Positions 31,849 to 42,839 of a stretch of DNA of 64,000 nucleotides are shown here, piece by piece. Positions within the stretch are counted from its first letter, which is position 1, and each line of letters opens with the position of its first letter. This DNA is from Pilasporangium apinafurcum (Eukaryota; Oomycota; Peronosporomycetes; Pythiales; Pythiaceae), in contig BCKE01000005.1 in assembly GCA_001600495.1 (NCBI GenBank), positions 534,507 to 598,506 of the forward strand, given 5' to 3'. Made by a program: the position numbers and the translations under genes. The notes beneath the pieces were generated by a model. That model saw only the letters and a list, made by a program, of their open reading frames with translations. It was not told where the DNA came from and searched no databases.

Positions 31849-33422
31849 ATGCCAAGAAAAGGAGGACGTCGAGTGCGTTTCCTGTCTTTTCATAGCGATA
31901 GAGGATGTGATTATTGATTGAGGTATGAACTGATGGGATTGTTGTAGAGAAAAACCAGAACCCACGTTGTCGAAGCTCCAGGCAATGAAAAAGACAACAC
32001 ACCCAAGAGCTTCGTCTTCAAAATGGGCAAGGTACTCATGATTTAAGTCAGAATGTTGTTTCAATGCTCCGGTATTTATGTCCATGGTTATGCATGATTA
32101 GGTGCCCGGTGTGGTGCAGGAACTCGTGCAAGACATGCGCCGCGTGATGGCACCGTATACAGCCGACAAATTGCGTGAAAAACGCAAAAACACGCTCAAA
32201 GATTTTGTGCATGTCGGTGCGCCGATGGGCGTGACTCATTTTATCTTTTTCACGCACACGGATGCCGGCACGAACCTCAAAATCGCACGTATTCCACGTG
32301 GGCCAACGCTCTCGTTCAAAGTCGTCGGCTACTCGCTGATGAAGCATCTGCATCTCGTGCAGAAACGTCCTGTCGATGCATCAGTAAGTAATTTGCTTGG
32401 CTTTCTAATTATCATTTTTGGAGGACGGGGCTAATTAACGAATATAATGTTTGCAGTTGGCATTAAAATCTACGCCATTGGTCGTGCTGAACAACTTTAC
32501 GACCCCCGCTGATCATATCAGCCTGATGAACGTCACGTTTCAGAACATGTTTCCTGCGATCGACGTGCAGACCGTGGCGCTGTCTGATTGCCGTCGCGTT
32601 GTGCTATTCAACTACGAAAAAGAGACCGACACGGTCGAATTCCGACAGTACGTCATCCGTGCAACACCATTGGGTATCACCAGAAGCGTGAAGACGCTCG
32701 TCAAGGCAAAGATCCCTAATCTTAACAGGCTCGAAGACATTAGTGAATACGTTTTAGGCAACGGCGCTGGCGCTGGTTCAGCTTCCGATAGTGAAATTGA
32801 TGATGAAAGCGCTCATGTGACACTGCCAGACTCGTTTCGTGGCAGAGGCAACCGGAAATCCGAGAAAAGTGCCGTTCGATTGACGGAGATTGGACCGCGA
32901 TTAACACTGAAACTGACCAAGGTCGAACGCGAAATTTGCGAAGGAGATGTGTTGTACCACGCTTACGTGACGAAAGCACCTGAAGAATCGGCCAAGGCCA
33001 AGGCAAAGCGTGAAGCTGCGCTCGCACTCAAACGAAAGCGCCGTGAAGAACAGGAAGCGAATGTTGCGAAGAAACAGGAAGCGAAAGAAGCCAAGAAGCA
33101 ACTAAAGCTGAAACGTAAGAAACAGCAGCAAGGCGCTGAGGAAGACGATGGTAATAATCCGAAGGCACGTGACAATGACTCGGACATGGATGACGCTGAC
33201 TACTACCGCCAGGAAGTCGGTGAAGAACCCGATGCGTACATGTTCCCGGAGAAAAAGAAACAGAAAACCGAGGTAAAGGAAAAACCAGAGGAGCAGTTGC
33301 CGTCTGCAGTTGCCCCGTCAGACAAGCATCGCCGGTTCATGATGCTCAAAAACAAGATCAGCGGTAAAGCAGGCAGTGCACCGAAGGGAAAAGTCATCCG
33401 ACAACGCAAGTCAAAGAAATAA
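31849..33422 (+). CDS. PPAN: PPAN/SSF1, Brix-domain 60S biogenesis factor
   Basis: Four exons: 31849-31872, 31948-32031, 32102-32383 and 32457-33422, giving 451 residues. The first coding exon is only 24 nt (MPRKGGRR), and the joined start reads MPRKGGRRRKTRTHV, the conserved SSF1/Peter Pan beginning. The Brix domain follows: TPKSFVFKMGK, DMRRVMAPYTADKLREK, NTLKDFVHVGAPMGVTHF, NLKIARIPRGPTLSFKV. Its sigma70-like Brix motif family binds rRNA; yeast Ssf1/Ssf2 act in the nucleolus on pre-60S particles and ITS2 processing. The C-terminal third is a highly charged Lys/Glu/Arg helix ending in a basic tail (RQRKSKK), as in homologues. The first two exons lie outside any long open frame and are easily missed. 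Confidence 0.92.
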
Positions 33423-33635
33423 ATGAACCCGAATAGGTGTTAGTAGTTTGCCTTATCAAGAAGTAGACCGCTACCGTCATAGAAACACTCTTTGTTTTTG
33501 CTTCTCTCATGTGCTTGCTTGCTATGTTTTGCATGTTTATTAAAAGACATTTACATTCCTATGCGTGAGGTGAAGAAGAAAGAGAAGTAAACTCCAAAAA
33601 AGAGAAGATAGACAGCCAAACCTAATAAACCTTAC

Positions 33636-35826
33636 TTATCGTCGTGGCGGCGGGGGCAGCGACGGATGCGGGTGCTTCTGATCGCTCATTGGGATTGGAA
33701 AGCGATCGCGTCGTCCGCCTGTACCCTGAGGACCTCCCGGGCCGCCTGGACCCCCGGGGCCACTCAGGTTCTTCGGATTCAGCCCAGCGAGCCGTTGCTG
33801 TGGTGGTGGCGGCATTTTCCGATCGCCTTCCATGGCGTACCGCATGCTTCCACCGACCTTGCCCTGCTCCTCTTTAATGGACCGACCTGGGAGTCCACGA
33901 CGATCTCCTTGTTGCACATGGTGTGTGGGCACACCTTGTGCCTGAGCGTGGTGTTGCGCCTGCATTTGCGCATGGTGGTGGGCTTGTGCCAAATGCGCAT
34001 GGTGTGCTTGCGCTTGAGCGTGCGCCTGTGCGGCCTGTTGTTGCGCTTGCACATGATGTGACGGCATCGGCTGCGATTGTGGCGGATGGGCATGCTGCAT
34101 CCCTGGCACAAGGCCACCCATGACAGCTCGGGGCATCATCCCGCCGTTCATGCCAGCGTTGCGGCCAATACCGCGCATCATGCTCATTCCGCCACCACCT
34201 CCTCCGCCAAGCACACGAGCAGAGCCCATGGCGCTGCTGCTAGGAGGAGGCATCCCCTGGTTCTGATCCGCTACGTTAGCGGGTGGTGCTGGCGCTGTTC
34301 CCATGCTCATGCTGCCGTCTGGCTGACTACGCACAACGTGAGTCATTGGCATCCCCTGTCCAGGTACGGGGGGAGCGGCGGGGTTAGCTCCTCCCTGTGG
34401 GGTACCACCCTGCTGTGCAGGATATGTGTTCTCTGCTGGAGTAGGACGAGAGGTAAATGTCGGCATAGGAGACGTTGTTGGGGGTTCAGACGGCCCAGGA
34501 GCCGAGTTCGCTCCAGCCATGCCGATCGTCGACTGGCCCGTTTCACGAGCACGCAACAGCTCCAGCCGTTCACGGATGAATTGTGCGTCCGCTCCGAGCT
34601 CCGCCGCTTTCTGATAGGCATCACGTGCATCGCTTGTTTGGTTGCATGTGTCGTAGAGCGTGCCGACATTGTACCAGACTTCACAAATGTTGGGGTTGAT
34701 GTTGATCGCCCGCGAGTACGCGTCTAACGCGTCCAAATGCTGGTTCAACTGATAAAAAAGCACACCTAATGAGCACCAGACGTTTGGATTCTGGGAATCA
34801 GTCGTCACGGCGTGTTTGTAGGAATCGTACGCTTCCTCAAATTCGTGGACAGCCATGTAGCACCGTCCTAGTAAATACCACCCTTTTCCATCCTGTGGGT
34901 CAATCGTCACGGCCTTCTTCAGGTAATCAATGGCCGGTGCATGTTCACTGTGCTTCAAGCACAACCACCCGAGTTGTTGCAGCGGCTTAGCATTGTTCGG
35001 GTTCAATTCCGCGACCTTCAAGTACGAACTCTTGGCAAGTTGGATTTCGTCCTTCAGTTCGTAGACGTGGCCAATCTGCGTCCAAATGTCGCTCGCCATT
35101 TCCGTGGTTTGCACATTTGTCTGAACATCGTGCAGCACTGATTTCAATCGTTCCAAGGCACCTTCATAATCGCCTCGTTGCTTGGCAATGATCCCTAACC
35201 GGAATTTCACCTCCAATGCCATATTGAAATTTGGTTCAAACCGCAGCACAGCCTCAAACGATTCCTGTGCATGCTCCAGTGATCCAAGACGTTCATACAA
35301 TTGTCCAATGCCGTACCACATGTTGGGATCTTTCTGCGACATCGGATTGTTATACATCGCGTACTGATAAGCCGTGTGTGCGCTCGTGAGATCGTTCATC
35401 ATCAAGCAGCAGTATCCCAAGTGCCCCCACGCGTCCGAATTCTGCTCGTTCAGCGAGACCAATCCGCGGAAGCAGTCGGCTGCCTTCGTGTAGTCTTCCA
35501 CTTTTTCGTAGCAGCAGCCAATCGCGAAGAGCGCTGTGGAGTTTAGACGATTATGCGAGAGCACTTTTTCGTACGCGATCATCGTGTTTTCATCGTCGCC
35601 CATCATTTCTGCGATGCGCCCTAGCGAAAGCCACGCTTCTTCATTGGAAGCCGAGAGTTGGCGGGATAACTGTAGTCCAGATAGACGTAGATATCAGTAT
35701 GTGATGCATATCATAGCCCCTCGAAAATTCAAATTTCAGAGAGGAGGGAAGAAAGTAGAGGAGCGGAGTGGAGGGGAGGGGAGGATAACGTACACTGTTG
35801 TTTTCTTCCATCTTGGGGGTCGCCAT
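33636..35826 (-). CDS. CYC8: CYC8/SSN6-type TPR co-repressor
   Basis: Two exons: 35826-35794 (11 codons, MATPKMEENNS) and 35669-33636, together 688 residues. The intron is 124 nt with donor GTACGT. About ten TPR repeats fill residues 12-380, with motifs such as WYGIGQLYERLGSLEHAQESF, WYLLGRCYMAVHEFEEAY and VWCSLGVLFYQLNQHLDALD in fragments typical of Cyc8/Ssn6 and of UTX/UTY TPRs. There is no JmjC domain, so it is the Cyc8 kind. In yeast, Cyc8 works with Tup1 as a general nuclear transcriptional co-repressor. The C-terminal half is low complexity: Pro/Gly/Met-rich, then a long Gln-Ala-His-rich stretch (about 520-575), ending in Pro/Arg. A purine-rich repeat lies in the intron and again upstream. 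Confidence 0.88.
35757..35784 (+). repeat. GA-rich repeat, copy 1 (in CYC8 intron 1)
   Basis: A purine-only stretch apart from single T and C positions, ending in GGGGAGGGGAGG. A near-identical copy lies at 36015-36044. On the CYC8 sense strand it is a pyrimidine tract just inside the donor of intron 1. Confidence 0.6.
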
Positions 35827-37032
35827 GCCGCACACTACTGCGACCACAAATACAATAAACTGATCTTTTTTCCCAAGTGGGTTGCTGATGTATTCTTCTT
35901 CTTTCTCTCTTGTGGGTACGTGACACTCACTTATGCCCGACCAGTCTCTTTGCTTATTGATGGTGACGGAGGGCGGAGAAGTGGGGCAGGAAAAAGTGGC
36001 GACGGGGGGAGGGGAGAGGAGCGGAGCGGAGGGGGAGGGGAGGGTATACTGAAATCGAACCAAGAAAAACCTCGCCGACCGTCCCTCCCCTCCCCCCCTC
36101 TCGCTCTGGGCCAAAGTGCAACAAAAAAGACACTGAAAAAATGATGTAACTGTGAAAACGTGATGTTCGTGACGCACGTACAGAAGACCTGAAAACGAAT
36201 GTCTAAGAAGGTCGAGAATAAATTTAAAGAGGTAATGGATTAAGCTACAGGAAATTCCCATTCGACCTCCGCCAGCACCGCACAAGAAGCAAGCGGCTTC
36301 GATCCCCCATGCTGTGATTGTTTTCCTGGTTTCTATTTAGATAATATCACTATGGAATGTAGAGGAAAACTCTTTTGTATGGTTTGAATGTTTAGCTTTG
36401 TCGATACTGGTGCTTTGGATCGCGGATGGTAGCATGAATGTCAAGAGGATCGATTGAATGATCAGACGTACTGTATCAGGTTGAGATGTTTATAGAACGA
36501 GGGGAATCCAGCGACAGTTGGAAAAATTACACACACATGGATGGATACTGTATGCCTTTGAGTCCAAATTTCCTCGACACAAAAGAGTGAAAAGAACGCA
36601 ATGACACCATCATTGTACAACAAAGGAATCTCGAAGTATTTATGTGCCTTTCACTTCCGTGATCGAAAGATTGAAGGATGGGAAGCACCATATCTGAGCA
36701 TTTATCTTCTCACCCCTCTCTAACAACAAATCATTCCAGCTGTTCTTATGGACAGACAGACGATAAACATGTGCGAAGAGGCTCGTGATGACCATCTTAT
36801 CAGTTCTCACAGCACGATCTCATACAACATGATAAAGCACGTCCAATTTGCTCCCATTTCAGCACTTGGTACTTCTTTGATCGGTGGCAACAACACTGCC
36901 AAACAACGATTAAACAACGGTGACAGTAGCCTTGCAATTCACAAATTTGGATAAGTCTTCAATTCAAAAATGAATTGATGATTCAACGTAGCTGCTCACG
37001 CCAATTTAACACAAAGCCCAACGATTAGACGA
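35827..37032. other. CYC8 promoter region and spacer
   Basis: About 1.2 kb between the divergent CYC8 and cation-efflux genes. The part next to CYC8 contains a G-rich tract (36002-36044) and, 40 bases on, a C-rich tract (36082-36101). The rest (36.3-37.0 kb) has only short, unconserved frames. Confidence 0.5.
36015..36044 (+). repeat. GA-rich repeat, copy 2 (upstream of CYC8)
   Basis: Nearly the same as the tract at 35757-35784 (shared AGAGGAGCGGAG core, then G4-A-G4-A-G runs). The C-rich run at 36082-36101 could pair with it as a hairpin, and the G runs could form a quadruplex; both are structural inferences. Confidence 0.6.
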
Positions 37033-39442
37033 ATGCTGCAGCGGTGGCTTCCAAGCAGCAAAAGTGCGCGCCGTTCTGCGCTGCCGCTGCTGTTAAATAG
37101 CGCAACACCACGGTCCTGGCGTGGCTCTGGTCGCTACCATTTCGTGCTGCCTACTTATCCATCCAATGCATCCGCTGTGATTGGCAAACTCACCGCTAAC
37201 AATGCACGCTGCGGTCAGGACATCCACACGTGGGGTCCACGACAAGCTGCTTGCACGAACGAATCGTCGGAGCAGCAGTCGAAGAAACAATCGGAACTGA
37301 AAACCATCCAAACAGCTGAAGCTATGAAGATCACACGCGTGGGCATGTATGTGAACTTGAGTATGGCCATGACGAAAGTACGTGATGTTACTGTTACATG
37401 GTAGTGGAATATAATGATATCCGAGCTTTTCGTTGAGTGATGAATGCGTCATCACTATCTTAGGGCGTATTGGGCGTAGCTATTCATTCAAATGCACTGA
37501 TTGCCGATGCAGTGCATTCACTGTCAGATCTGCTGTCGGATGTAGTGACACTATGGAGTGTCCGAATTGCGCGACTGCCTCCAGATCCAAAACATCCTTA
37601 TGGTGTGGCTTTGCTCATCTATCTTAAATGCAATGGTAGCTGGTGAGCCACACTAACAAGCTTGTGTGCGTACGTGTGCATAAACAATCAGGCTACGGCA
37701 AGTTTGAAGCCGTCGGATCTCTTTCTGTTGGGGCAATTTTAGTCTTCTGTGGATTGGGTATTGGTGTCGACGGATTGCAAAGCTTGCAAGAAATTTGGGC
37801 AGGGGGTACTGCTGCGGCAGTGGCTGCTGTTCCAGAGTTTTCGCTGCCGTTTGTGAAGGATCTGGATCGTTCCTCGCAGTTAGCACTTGCTGCAGGTGCG
37901 GCCGGACTATCGATCGCTGCAAAAGAGGGACTGTACCATGCGACTGTCCGGATTGGCGAGCGCACCAGAAGCAAAGTATGGATATCTTTGCTTTTTTATT
38001 ATCTGTCTGATTACTGCAGATGAGAGAGCTGGAGTTGTTTTGGGTGTTAGGTATTGATCGCCAACGCGTGGCATCATCGAACAGACGCCATTTCCTCTGT
38101 CGTCGCAATGAGTAAAGAATTACACTACTCGAATGTCATCAATTTGTCATGAGTCAAAAGTATGATGAATTAATGCTGTTGTTGCTCGTAGTCGGCATTG
38201 GAGGATCTATTGCAGGATTACCGATCTTGGATCCGGGTACGAGACACAAATGATGAATGTGCAGATGATGCAGAGATGTAGTGACAAGTGTGGTGTATAT
38301 TGTCTGTAGCTGCTGGTATTGCTGTTGCCGCCATGATTGTGAAAGCAGGCGGTGAAATCTGTTTGGATAGGTACTGTAGAGGGTAGAATGTTGAGTGGGG
38401 GCTGAATGGAACAAAGCCTAATTCTTGTTCATGTAGTGTTCGTGAGCTGACAGACAAGAGTGTGGAGGCTGAAGTACTAGAGACACTTAAAGAAGTGGTA
38501 TGTAACTGTAAATTAGCGATCCAGGATATACCTTACATTGTATTCACATTCACGTCATCCTTAGTCGATTAATGTGGACGATGTCCGCCATGTTTCCAAC
38601 GTTCGTGCTCGACGAATGGGCCCATATACGCTTGTGGATCTGCGAGTGCATGTAAGTAACACTTTACTGTGGCTACTATTGTATTACGAACCCATGTGTG
38701 GTACTAAGCATCCTTTCTCTTTTTTGACTAACAGCTTCATGCACGAACAAGTATCTCGATGGCACAACAGGTGCATAGCGACTACTTCCAATGTTCGCTC
38801 ACAAATGCATTCATAATGGCATAGGCTCATCATTTGTATGTTGCGTTGAATAGATCGCTGCACGTGTGCGTTCACACATTCTGCGAGAAGTTCATGATGT
38901 GTCCGAGGTGTTGGTGCATATCGACGCTCAATTTGGTGTGAAGTGTCAACTTTTATGTCCTTATACCTGTGAATGACGCTGACCACTTGATGCATTTGTC
39001 TTCTAATATGCGTATTTTAGATAACGTCGATAGCTCGCGTGTAAGCAACAAGCGTCTAAACGAGACGGAGATGCGACCGTACAAGGAAATCAAGAGCGAC
39101 GTACAGGCTGTTCTAAGGGGCATCCCGGAAATCATCGGCACTACACACATCAATACGCACTGGGTGCCGTATCGCAATGGCAACGGAACGGTCGTGGATA
39201 TTACCATTATTGTCCAACCGGATTTGAAAGTCGAGGAAGCCAACGCTGTCGCCAAGAAAGCCAGAAAGTGAGTTATGTATGGGTACTAAAGAAAGATGTG
39301 TGATTGTGCATTATACTGATGAGCGAGGGACAATGTTGCTTCCTATTACAGAGCTATTGAAGAGATTCCATATGTGGCTGAAGCCGATATCCACTTGGAG
39401 CTGCAGGATGATGACAATGAACAACTAGTGAGTCAAGGCTAA
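37033..39442 (+). CDS. Cation diffusion facilitator, MMT/FieF type, likely mitochondrial
   Basis: Twelve exons: 37033-37377, 37464-37602, 37692-37975, 38051-38111, 38192-38236, 38310-38370, 38437-38497, 38565-38651, 38735-38770, 38854-38935, 39021-39267 and 39352-39442, joining in frame to 512 residues. The N-terminus is Arg/Ser-rich without acids (MLQRWLPSSKSARRSALP), as in mitochondrial targeting peptides. Membrane helices carry HSNALIADAVHSLSDLLSD and ANAWHHRTDAISSVVA, the metal-binding helices 2 and 5 of cation efflux proteins. The HHRxDAxSS form is typical of the FieF/MMT branch, which exports iron or zinc. A ferredoxin-like cytosolic/matrix domain follows, with an unusually long insert around SSRVSNKRLNETEMRPY. 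Eleven introns in 2.4 kb make it the most intron-dense gene here; several exons are only 36-61 nt. Confidence 0.88.
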
Positions 39443-40126
39443 GTGTGACGTGATACGACAAATTTTGATTTAGCGTACGTATAAAGAGACCATCCTCATG
39501 CTGTTCATACAATGTAAATCGGGAATAAATGCGCAAACTTAAAAGAAGATGGAGACATCTTTCACATATTAGTACCACCAGTATAATCAAAATTAAATCC
39601 AGACAGAGAATATCTCGCAACGACAACAACACACACCTAGACAAAGGACATGACACTTTGCATATTGGACTGGATGTAAATCCCCTCGACGTTTCTTTCA
39701 TCACTCACAGAATCAAATAGATTTTGTTTATTGATCTACTCGCTTATATTTTGGATTGCTGAGCGAAATTGTATACCACGGTATTAATGTTGCCACCATG
39801 TACATGGATAAAACTGGCGACATCGCTGACTTCACAAAGAAGGAGTGGTGACTGGTGCAGGTTCACAACTGCTTCCTCAAGCGTGATAGCAGCGTTGTTC
39901 ATCGAGATTTTGTCCAGATCAGATAATTATCAGCCAAGTGAGTAGGCCACTTAGTGTCGACGACAAGTCCAAAGTGAAAAAGTAAATAACGAACCAGCCC
40001 ATACAGCGGCAAGCTGTTTGCATAAGCGTTGGTGTATGTTTTCACCGAGCCTCTCCTTCATGATCAAGTTCGTAACAAACATCGTATTTTATCCTTCTGC
40101 CGATTGCTTACTCAACGTCATCTCGT
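39443..40126. other. Intergenic spacer
   Basis: About 680 bases between the cation-efflux gene and the transposase. I looked for a terminal inverted repeat matching the other side of the transposase and found none. No gene is supported. Confidence 0.45.
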
Positions 40127-42091
40127 TCACACCACTCGTTCTTTGTTCTTCTGCGAGCTCAGTTCACGAGTGACTTGCAAATTGACGTCTTGAATAATTC
40201 GTCGTGCCGAGAAGAGAGCCGACTTGACTTGATTCGCGTTCACTGGTGTGAAATATTTTGATTTGAGTACCGATCCCAGCTTGACTTCGACATCGATAAT
40301 CTGCTGCAATAGGTCAGGAATGATAACCAATGCTGTAGCATTAACATCTGCTTCCCTTGTTTCTGGTGAGATGACGGTGGAGACGATTTTATCTTGGTCG
40401 GTTTCCAATGGCCACGCCGAATCTTGTGCCCTCTGCATGATTTCATTGATTTCTTGCAGCAAAATTGCGCGGAACTCAGGTGATCCTGCGTCATCAGCGG
40501 CGAAGCATGCTATGATTTCGTGACGAAGTTGTTCTATATTCGGATTATCACGCAACAAACCACAGTTTGCAAGCGATTCGGTCAAATCGTGTATCAATCG
40601 CTCGTCCTCATCATTTTGCTGCTCAATGCGACGAGTTTTCTTCGTTCGGAACGCGGGTATAATATCCGCTTTCTTGAAATAGGCTGTCAGAAACTCTTTC
40701 TTCATCTCATTCCATGCAATATTGATGTAGTTAGCAGCATCCAGCAGATGCGCAGGTTTCCCAAACGCAACGCCAGCGGACCCTGGTATCATATGCGTCG
40801 CTGCAGCAGCTAAATTATCTTTCACTGACGGTGGGCTGTAGTGATACGCGAGGATATCCTTCAGCAGTAGCTGCTTGTAACGATTCTTCAGCGAGGACGT
40901 GATCCCCATCTCCATCGGCTGCTGCCATGACGTGACGCCATGAGGGAAGACGACTACTTTGATGCCATTGCGTTCAAACGGAGCGGGATGACCTGGCGCA
41001 TCGTCAAGCACCAACAACACCTCGCGACTCGTTCGATTTCGAACGAAAGGCTCAAACACCTCGCCAAACCATCTGTTGAACATGGCGACATCAACCCACG
41101 CATTCTTCTGCTGGAAGTACGGAAGCGGCCATATATTGCCCTGAAGACATGTTGGTGGGTCTCTTGTCTTGCCGATCATCGTAACTGGCAACTGCTCTGA
41201 TCCGGTCGCGTTACAACAGACCATCAGCGTGACTCGATCCCTTGCATCTTGCTCGTATTGTCCATTGTTCATTGATGCCAAATTGTCCACTGCCATACCA
41301 ACACTACTCGCGTCGACCATTACCGAAGGCAAGAGCGTGGTGTAACGAGGTACAAGTCGATAGAAGAGCGCCGTCTCGTCCATGTTGTATACGCATGTCG
41401 GGTCGTAGTTATTGATCGTGTCGTAGAGCTTGTCCAACGCTGACACCACGTCCGGGTCATTACTGTCTGCAACATGCAAAGCACCAAAGCCATTGTTCCC
41501 ACCACTGCTGCTATGGGTACTAGAGGCGTGTTTCGGGTTCAGGTTCATTGCACTTAGTCCTCTGCGCTGCTTGAACTTGTCCAGCCAACCTGGTGTGCCT
41601 TTAAAACTCGTTGAGGGGATCCCCAATGTCGATGCGATCTCTGTTGCCTTCTGTGTAATCGTCGATGCTGATAGTGGCATTGGAATGCGCCGAGCAGCGT
41701 CGATCCATCGAAACAATCGCTCTTCCAGTTCTGGGTGCTTTGCATGCGACGCACGGAACGTCATCTGCCGCACGCTGCTATCCTCGTTCTTGGTGCGTTC
41801 ACGGATCTCGTCTTTCTTCTCAACGAGCCGTCGAATCGACTTTTCATTCATTCCGAAATCGCGCGCTACACTACGGATCGACGGTGGCTTTGGTTGCTCG
41901 AGAATCGCTAGGATTTCTAGCCGTTGTTCATCATTCAAGCGTGTGCCACCGCCCTGTTTGCGTTTGGTCGGCCCTTTTGATGGTGTTTTCATTGCTGCTG
42001 CGACTGCTGGTGGAAGAAGTAGCTTCATTGCCGCATCAGGATCGGATGAAGCTGTCGATGTCATTGTCGTTTGTTCATTTGGATGCGCCAT
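40127..42091 (-). CDS. Pogo/Tigger-type DDE transposase (CENP-B/jerky family)
   Basis: 654 residues from the ATG at 42091 (context AACATGG); the frame extends upstream to 42229 only from a TTG. An N-terminal psq-like helix-turn-helix (LNDEQRLEILAILEQ, SIRSVARDFGMNEKSIRRL) is followed by a CENP-B-type DNA-binding domain (HPELEERLFRWIDAAR, GTPGWLDKFKQRRGL). The catalytic DDE_1 domain shows YNMDETALFYRL, then VLLVLDDAPGHPAP, then SWQQPMEMGITSSLKNRYK, where the third acidic residue is Glu or lies close by. A C-terminal alpha-helical extension of about 180 residues follows. The frame is whole, so it is either a recent DNA transposon or a domesticated gene. No inverted terminal repeats were found by eye. 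A decayed TnpB/Fanzor fragment lies about 750 bases away. Confidence 0.85.
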   Translation of the reverse strand: MAHPNEQTTMTSTASSDPDAAMKLLLPPAVAAAMKTPSKGPTKRKQGGGTRLNDEQRLEILAILEQPKPPSIRSVARDFGMNEKSIRRLVEKKDEIRERTKNEDSSVRQMTFRASHAKHPELEERLFRWIDAARRIPMPLSASTITQKATEIASTLGIPSTSFKGTPGWLDKFKQRRGLSAMNLNPKHASSTHSSSGGNNGFGALHVADSNDPDVVSALDKLYDTINNYDPTCVYNMDETALFYRLVPRYTTLLPSVMVDASSVGMAVDNLASMNNGQYEQDARDRVTLMVCCNATGSEQLPVTMIGKTRDPPTCLQGNIWPLPYFQQKNAWVDVAMFNRWFGEVFEPFVRNRTSREVLLVLDDAPGHPAPFERNGIKVVVFPHGVTSWQQPMEMGITSSLKNRYKQLLLKDILAYHYSPPSVKDNLAAAATHMIPGSAGVAFGKPAHLLDAANYINIAWNEMKKEFLTAYFKKADIIPAFRTKKTRRIEQQNDEDERLIHDLTESLANCGLLRDNPNIEQLRHEIIACFAADDAGSPEFRAILLQEINEIMQRAQDSAWPLETDQDKIVSTVISPETREADVNATALVIIPDLLQQIIDVEVKLGSVLKSKYFTPVNANQVKSALFSARRIIQDVNLQVTRELSSQKNKERVV

Positions 42092-42839
42092 GTTGCTCGA
42101 CAAGCAATGTGAGTGTTTCTGTGCTTGCGGGCTTTCGCGCGAGAGAGCGGGTTGCAAAGTGCGAAACGCGTCGTTAAGTCCGCGTTGTTGGTAAAGTTCG
42201 CTATGACAGTGCAAAGTAGTACTCTCCAATTAAATCCGCAGTGCGTTTTTCTATATCTGCGGACTTAGTGAAATTGAGCGACACATAACATGTTGAAGAT
42301 GCACACATTGAGCATCGTGATGGTGGAGAAATTGGAGGTTTTTGTTTGTTCTGAGGTCGTATTGAAGTGGCTACATCGCGAATATGCGTATCGATATTAG
42401 ACAAGGAGATTCGTATCGTGTGTATTCAAAGCAGTATACGAGTCATGGCTGCGGATTCAACTCAGGAATGTCACTGGATCATTTCGCTCTGTGATGTTGA
42501 TGCCTTCAATCACAAAAAATACGGGCTCGATACTTCAGTACGTTGTTAGCGTATAGTCGAATCTGCATTTTTAGCTTTTTCGTAGACAGCATGCATGTGT
42601 TATGGGCTTGCTATAGTTCAATCGCGACCATATTCTCGAATGAACCTATTCTGCAGGAATGAATCTGGACATAGCCTCTACCTCTCGTTTTTCCTACTTG
42701 TAGGATGCAGTTTGGTCTGGTTTGTAAAGCGAACAGATCTGCATCGATAGAAGCAGAAATTTGTTCCCAATTCTCCGCGATGAGCTCGCTTCTTTTTCAA
42801 GAATGGGTGCAAAGCGATGACAGCGCATACCAGAGATGA
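42092..42839. other. Transposase upstream flank
   Basis: Leader and upstream DNA of the transposase. It includes a small hairpin at 42235-42263. No gene could be supported. Confidence 0.4.
42235..42263. repeat. Short inverted repeat beside the transposase
   Basis: TCCGCAG at 42235-42241 and CTGCGGA at 42257-42263 form a 7-bp perfect stem around a 15-base loop, about 145 bases upstream of the transposase ATG. It could be a transposase-binding site or subterminal repeat, but no partner was found on the other flank. Confidence 0.35.

Noticed and set aside
34077-34727. Plus-strand frame of 216 codons
   Set aside because: Shadow of the Gln/His/Pro-rich C-terminal half of CYC8 on the other strand.
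35641-36285. Minus-strand frame of 214 codons upstream of the CYC8 TPRs
   Set aside because: It only becomes open by reading through the CYC8 intron and leader. The short spliced exon 35826-35794 explains the N-terminus better.
41430-42194. Long plus-strand frame of 254 codons
   Set aside because: It lies antisense to the DDE transposase, has Ser/Cys-rich composition with no domain, and is a shadow of that gene.
39727-42560. Terminal inverted repeats around the transposase
   Set aside because: The words ACTTAGTG near 39951 and 42263 occur on both sides, but as a direct repeat of 8 bases without extension, which is within chance.
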